The notes under the pieces are model-generated. The model was not told where the DNA came from. It did not search any database and saw only the letters and a program-made list of their open reading frames with translations. A DNA stretch of 64,000 bases. It comes from Trueperella pyogenes. GTDB lineage: Bacteria; Actinomycetota; Actinomycetes; Actinomycetales; Actinomycetaceae. How positions within the stretch are numbered: the first letter of the stretch is position 1; each line of letters starts with the position of its first letter. Below, one piece after another: positions 62,380 through 64,000 of this stretch. The stretch is from positions 248,001-312,000 of the forward strand of contig NZ_JVLH01000009.1 in NCBI RefSeq assembly GCF_001070855.1, given 5' to 3'. The translations under genes and the position numbers were made by a program.

Positions 62380-62973
62380 GTGAGTGCACCACAACCCCAA
62401 CTGTCCCGCCGCGAACTCTATCGCCGCGAACGCCAGCTTAAGCAGAATTCGGTCTTCTCGATCGTTCTTTCGGTGATGGCTGGACTCAGTGTCCTCAGCC
62501 TTTTGGTGCTCTCGGGAATTCTTCCTATCCCCTTCCTTAACGGCTTTTCCGCAAAAGTTAAGTACGCCTCGACAGGGGATATTCCCTGCCCTAGCGAGGA
62601 AACTCAGCCTCTGGCTACGTCCTCGATCAAGGTACAGGTTTTCAATACGACATCGCGCTCGGGTGTTGCACGCGATGCGTCAGACATGCTCAAGAGCGTG
62701 GGCTTCCAGGTGGCAGATCCTTCGAATTCCTCACCTGAATACGCGGGTTCTGCTCAGATTCAAGCAGGTCCCCAATCTGTTGATGCCGCATACACCGTCG
62801 CGCGTTTCTTCCCCTCATCGCGAGTGACCTTGACCGATAACACCGAACCGGGAGTGACCGTCCTTCTGGGCTCGCTCTACAACGGTGCCCTGACCGCCGA
62901 GGATCTGCAGCGCGTTCAGGAAAATCACGATGACCTTAAAGGTCCCAGCACCTGCTTGGCGCTGCGGAAATAG
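62380..62973 (+). CDS. LytR C-terminal domain protein
   Basis: 197 aa. A basic N-terminus 'RRELYRRERQLKQ', one membrane helix (about 26-48, 'SIVLSVMAGLSVLSLLVLSG'), then an external LytR_C domain 'IKVQVFNTTSRSGVARDASD' and 'GFQVADPSNSSPEYAGSAQI'. It lacks the LytR-CpsA-Psr catalytic domain. Stand-alone LytR_C proteins are common in actinobacteria, with a probable wall-associated role. GTG start with TAGGTT 6 nt upstream. Confidence 0.83.
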   Translation: MSAPQPQLSRRELYRRERQLKQNSVFSIVLSVMAGLSVLSLLVLSGILPIPFLNGFSAKVKYASTGDIPCPSEETQPLATSSIKVQVFNTTSRSGVARDASDMLKSVGFQVADPSNSSPEYAGSAQIQAGPQSVDAAYTVARFFPSSRVTLTDNTEPGVTVLLGSLYNGALTAEDLQRVQENHDDLKGPSTCLALRK

Positions 62974-62999
62974 CTGAGATCCACCCGCGCGGGTGAGAT

Positions 63000-63554
63000 T
63001 TAGAAATGTGCCTGCGAAACGTCGGGTAGCGAATCCAAATACGCCAACGCAGCCGTGATCAGTGCACGGCGTTCCTGTGTGGTCAGATCGTAGGAATTGA
63101 TGTGGTCGTGCACCCACAGGCCGTCGGCAATGATGTACAGCAGGTAGATATCTGGATCGGCCAAAATTTCTTCGCGAGGAAGCAACCAGGGGCCTAAGAT
63201 CTCATCCCACACCTCGGCGCCCTCTTCGCGCGTATGGGTATCGAGCGCCAAAAGAAGGTCTGCGCGGGTCGCGCTTTGCGAGAGTACTTCCACGACGGCG
63301 CGTAGGCGTTCGCGGGCCGATAGCTCCTCGGGAGGGGCACCCGCGGCCTCGAGAAGGCTTGCCCTCCATGACGAGGCCAAGTGCTCGTTGAGCGCCAAAA
63401 GTAGCGCAGTGCGGGAGGGGAAGTGGTAGAGAAGTCCGGATTTAGACATTCCCGAGGCCTTCGCGAGGGAGTCGTAGGTCAGTGCGTCCAGGCTCTTCTT
63501 ATCGATGATCTCCAAGGCGGCCTGGATGAGCTGCGATTTTTTACTCGTGCGCAT
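63000..63554 (-). CDS. TetR/AcrR-family regulator
   Basis: 184 aa. N-terminal helix-turn-helix 'LTYDSLAKASGMSKSGLLYH' and 'FPSRTALLLALNEHL'. The C-terminal ligand domain contains 'LYIIADGLWVHDHINSYDLT'. It overlaps the end of the MFS exporter gene by 14 nt, so it is the distal gene of that message and probably represses it. Confidence 0.88.
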   Translation of the reverse strand: MRTSKKSQLIQAALEIIDKKSLDALTYDSLAKASGMSKSGLLYHFPSRTALLLALNEHLASSWRASLLEAAGAPPEELSARERLRAVVEVLSQSATRADLLLALDTHTREEGAEVWDEILGPWLLPREEILADPDIYLLYIIADGLWVHDHINSYDLTTQERRALITAALAYLDSLPDVSQAHF

Positions 63555-64000
63555 ACTTGGTCTCCTTCGGATTGTCTTTGAGAAGTACGGCTGTTGCGAT
63601 TGCAGCGCTCAGGGCAACTGCGATCGCAATGGATAGTGTCCATGTATAGGCGGTATCGATGGCGCTTGCAGCCATGGGTGCAAGAACTGGGTCATGGGCA
63701 GAAACGTCCATGTTGTGGGCGACTTCGGGGGCCGCATTGAGAGTGTAAAACAGCGACATCAGTGAACCCAAGACCGCCACCGAAAGCATCGTTCCAAACT
63801 CGTAGGAAACCGATTCGATTGCCGAGGCCATGCCGGTCCGGCGGGCTGGGGCTGAACCGATGATTGCAGTTGAGGTGACGCTCATAGCCAGGCCAGTTCC
63901 CGTACCTAGGAGTGCGAGCGCGATCATGAAGATGAGGAAGAGGTTTTCCTTGATAGCGATGATCGCAATGATTCCGGCGATGCTTGCAATGACATAGCCG
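63541..64000 (-). CDS. MFS drug exporter (DHA2/QacA-like), 5' end outside window
   Basis: The frame is open to the window end, so only the last roughly 153 residues are seen, with about four membrane helices ('IALALLGTGTGLAMSVTSTA', 'VSYEFGTMLSVAVLGSLM', 'AYTWTLSIAIAVALSAAI'). The segment 'SAPARRTGMASAIESVSYEF' is typical of 14-helix DHA2 exporters. Substrate unknown. Confidence 0.8.
   Translation of the reverse strand, partial: GYVIASIAGIIAIIAIKENLFLIFMIALALLGTGTGLAMSVTSTAIIGSAPARRTGMASAIESVSYEFGTMLSVAVLGSLMSLFYTLNAAPEVAHNMDVSAHDPVLAPMAASAIDTAYTWTLSIAIAVALSAAIATAVLLKDNPKETKYAHE

Overview
The window is the replication-origin region of a moderately high-GC actinobacterium. The evidence is the conserved order parB-parA-rsmG-khpB-yidC-yidD-rnpA-rpmH-[oriC]-dnaA-dnaN-recF-dciA-gyrB-gyrA-DUF3566, a WhiB regulator, an actinobacterial Tad locus with a DUF4244 pilin, and many leaderless-type promoters (TANNNT 6-7 nt before the start codon). 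Gene content, moderate GC and an anaerobic ribonucleotide reductase fit a facultative or anaerobic member of the Actinomycetaceae (Actinomyces/Schaalia-like). The genus is an inference that I cannot confirm.

Layout. 1-2.2 kb: end of a PLP aminotransferase gene and a Ddl-type ATP-grasp ligase. 2.2-9.1 kb (minus): HAD hydrolase, parB, parA, rsmG, khpB, yidC, yidD, rnpA, rpmH, with three perfect parS sites. 9.15-11.4 kb: two DnaA-box-rich intergenic regions flanking dnaA. 9.5-19.6 kb (plus): dnaA, dnaN, recF, dciA, gyrB, gyrA, DUF3566. 19.8-20.2 kb: tRNA-Ile, a DLW-39-type micro-gene, tRNA-Ala. 20.4-27.1 kb: diacylglycerol kinase-like gene, serS, Cof-type HAD, DUF5926, GT2 glycosyltransferase and DUF2079 membrane protein. 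27.2-30.3 kb (minus): csoR-copZ-copA copper operon with a palindromic CsoR operator. 30.5-35.9 kb: two paralogous serine alpha/beta hydrolases flanking purB, one preceded by a WXG100-like protein. 36-40.5 kb: holin-like and YwiC-like membrane proteins, a BASS transporter, and a GCS2-ligase/glutamine-amidotransferase pair.

40.6-62 kb: tRNA-Pro, then an arrangement close to the Mycobacterium Rv3683-Rv3649 region. It holds a metallophosphoesterase, class A PBP, WhiB, DUF4177, a Crp-family regulator, an alpha/beta hydrolase with no nucleophile, an acidic membrane protein, a HAD-IB phosphatase, the Tad pilus genes (ssd, tadA, fused tadBC, DUF4244, tadE, tadG-like), and an MrfA-like helicase with two YbjN proteins. 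A PAP2 phosphatase and nrdDG with tandem NrdR boxes follow. 62.3-64 kb: a LytR_C protein, a TetR regulator and an MFS exporter cut by the window end.

Best candidates for something new: (1) a copper P-type ATPase whose metal-binding HMA domain sits inside the ATP-binding domain rather than at the N-terminus; (2) the paralogous lipase-like hydrolases, one translationally coupled to a WXG100-like protein, which resemble orphan type VII secretion cargo; (3) a perfect 15-bp hairpin at the start of tadE, just after the pilin gene; (4) a 32-bp perfect palindrome built on a parS site.
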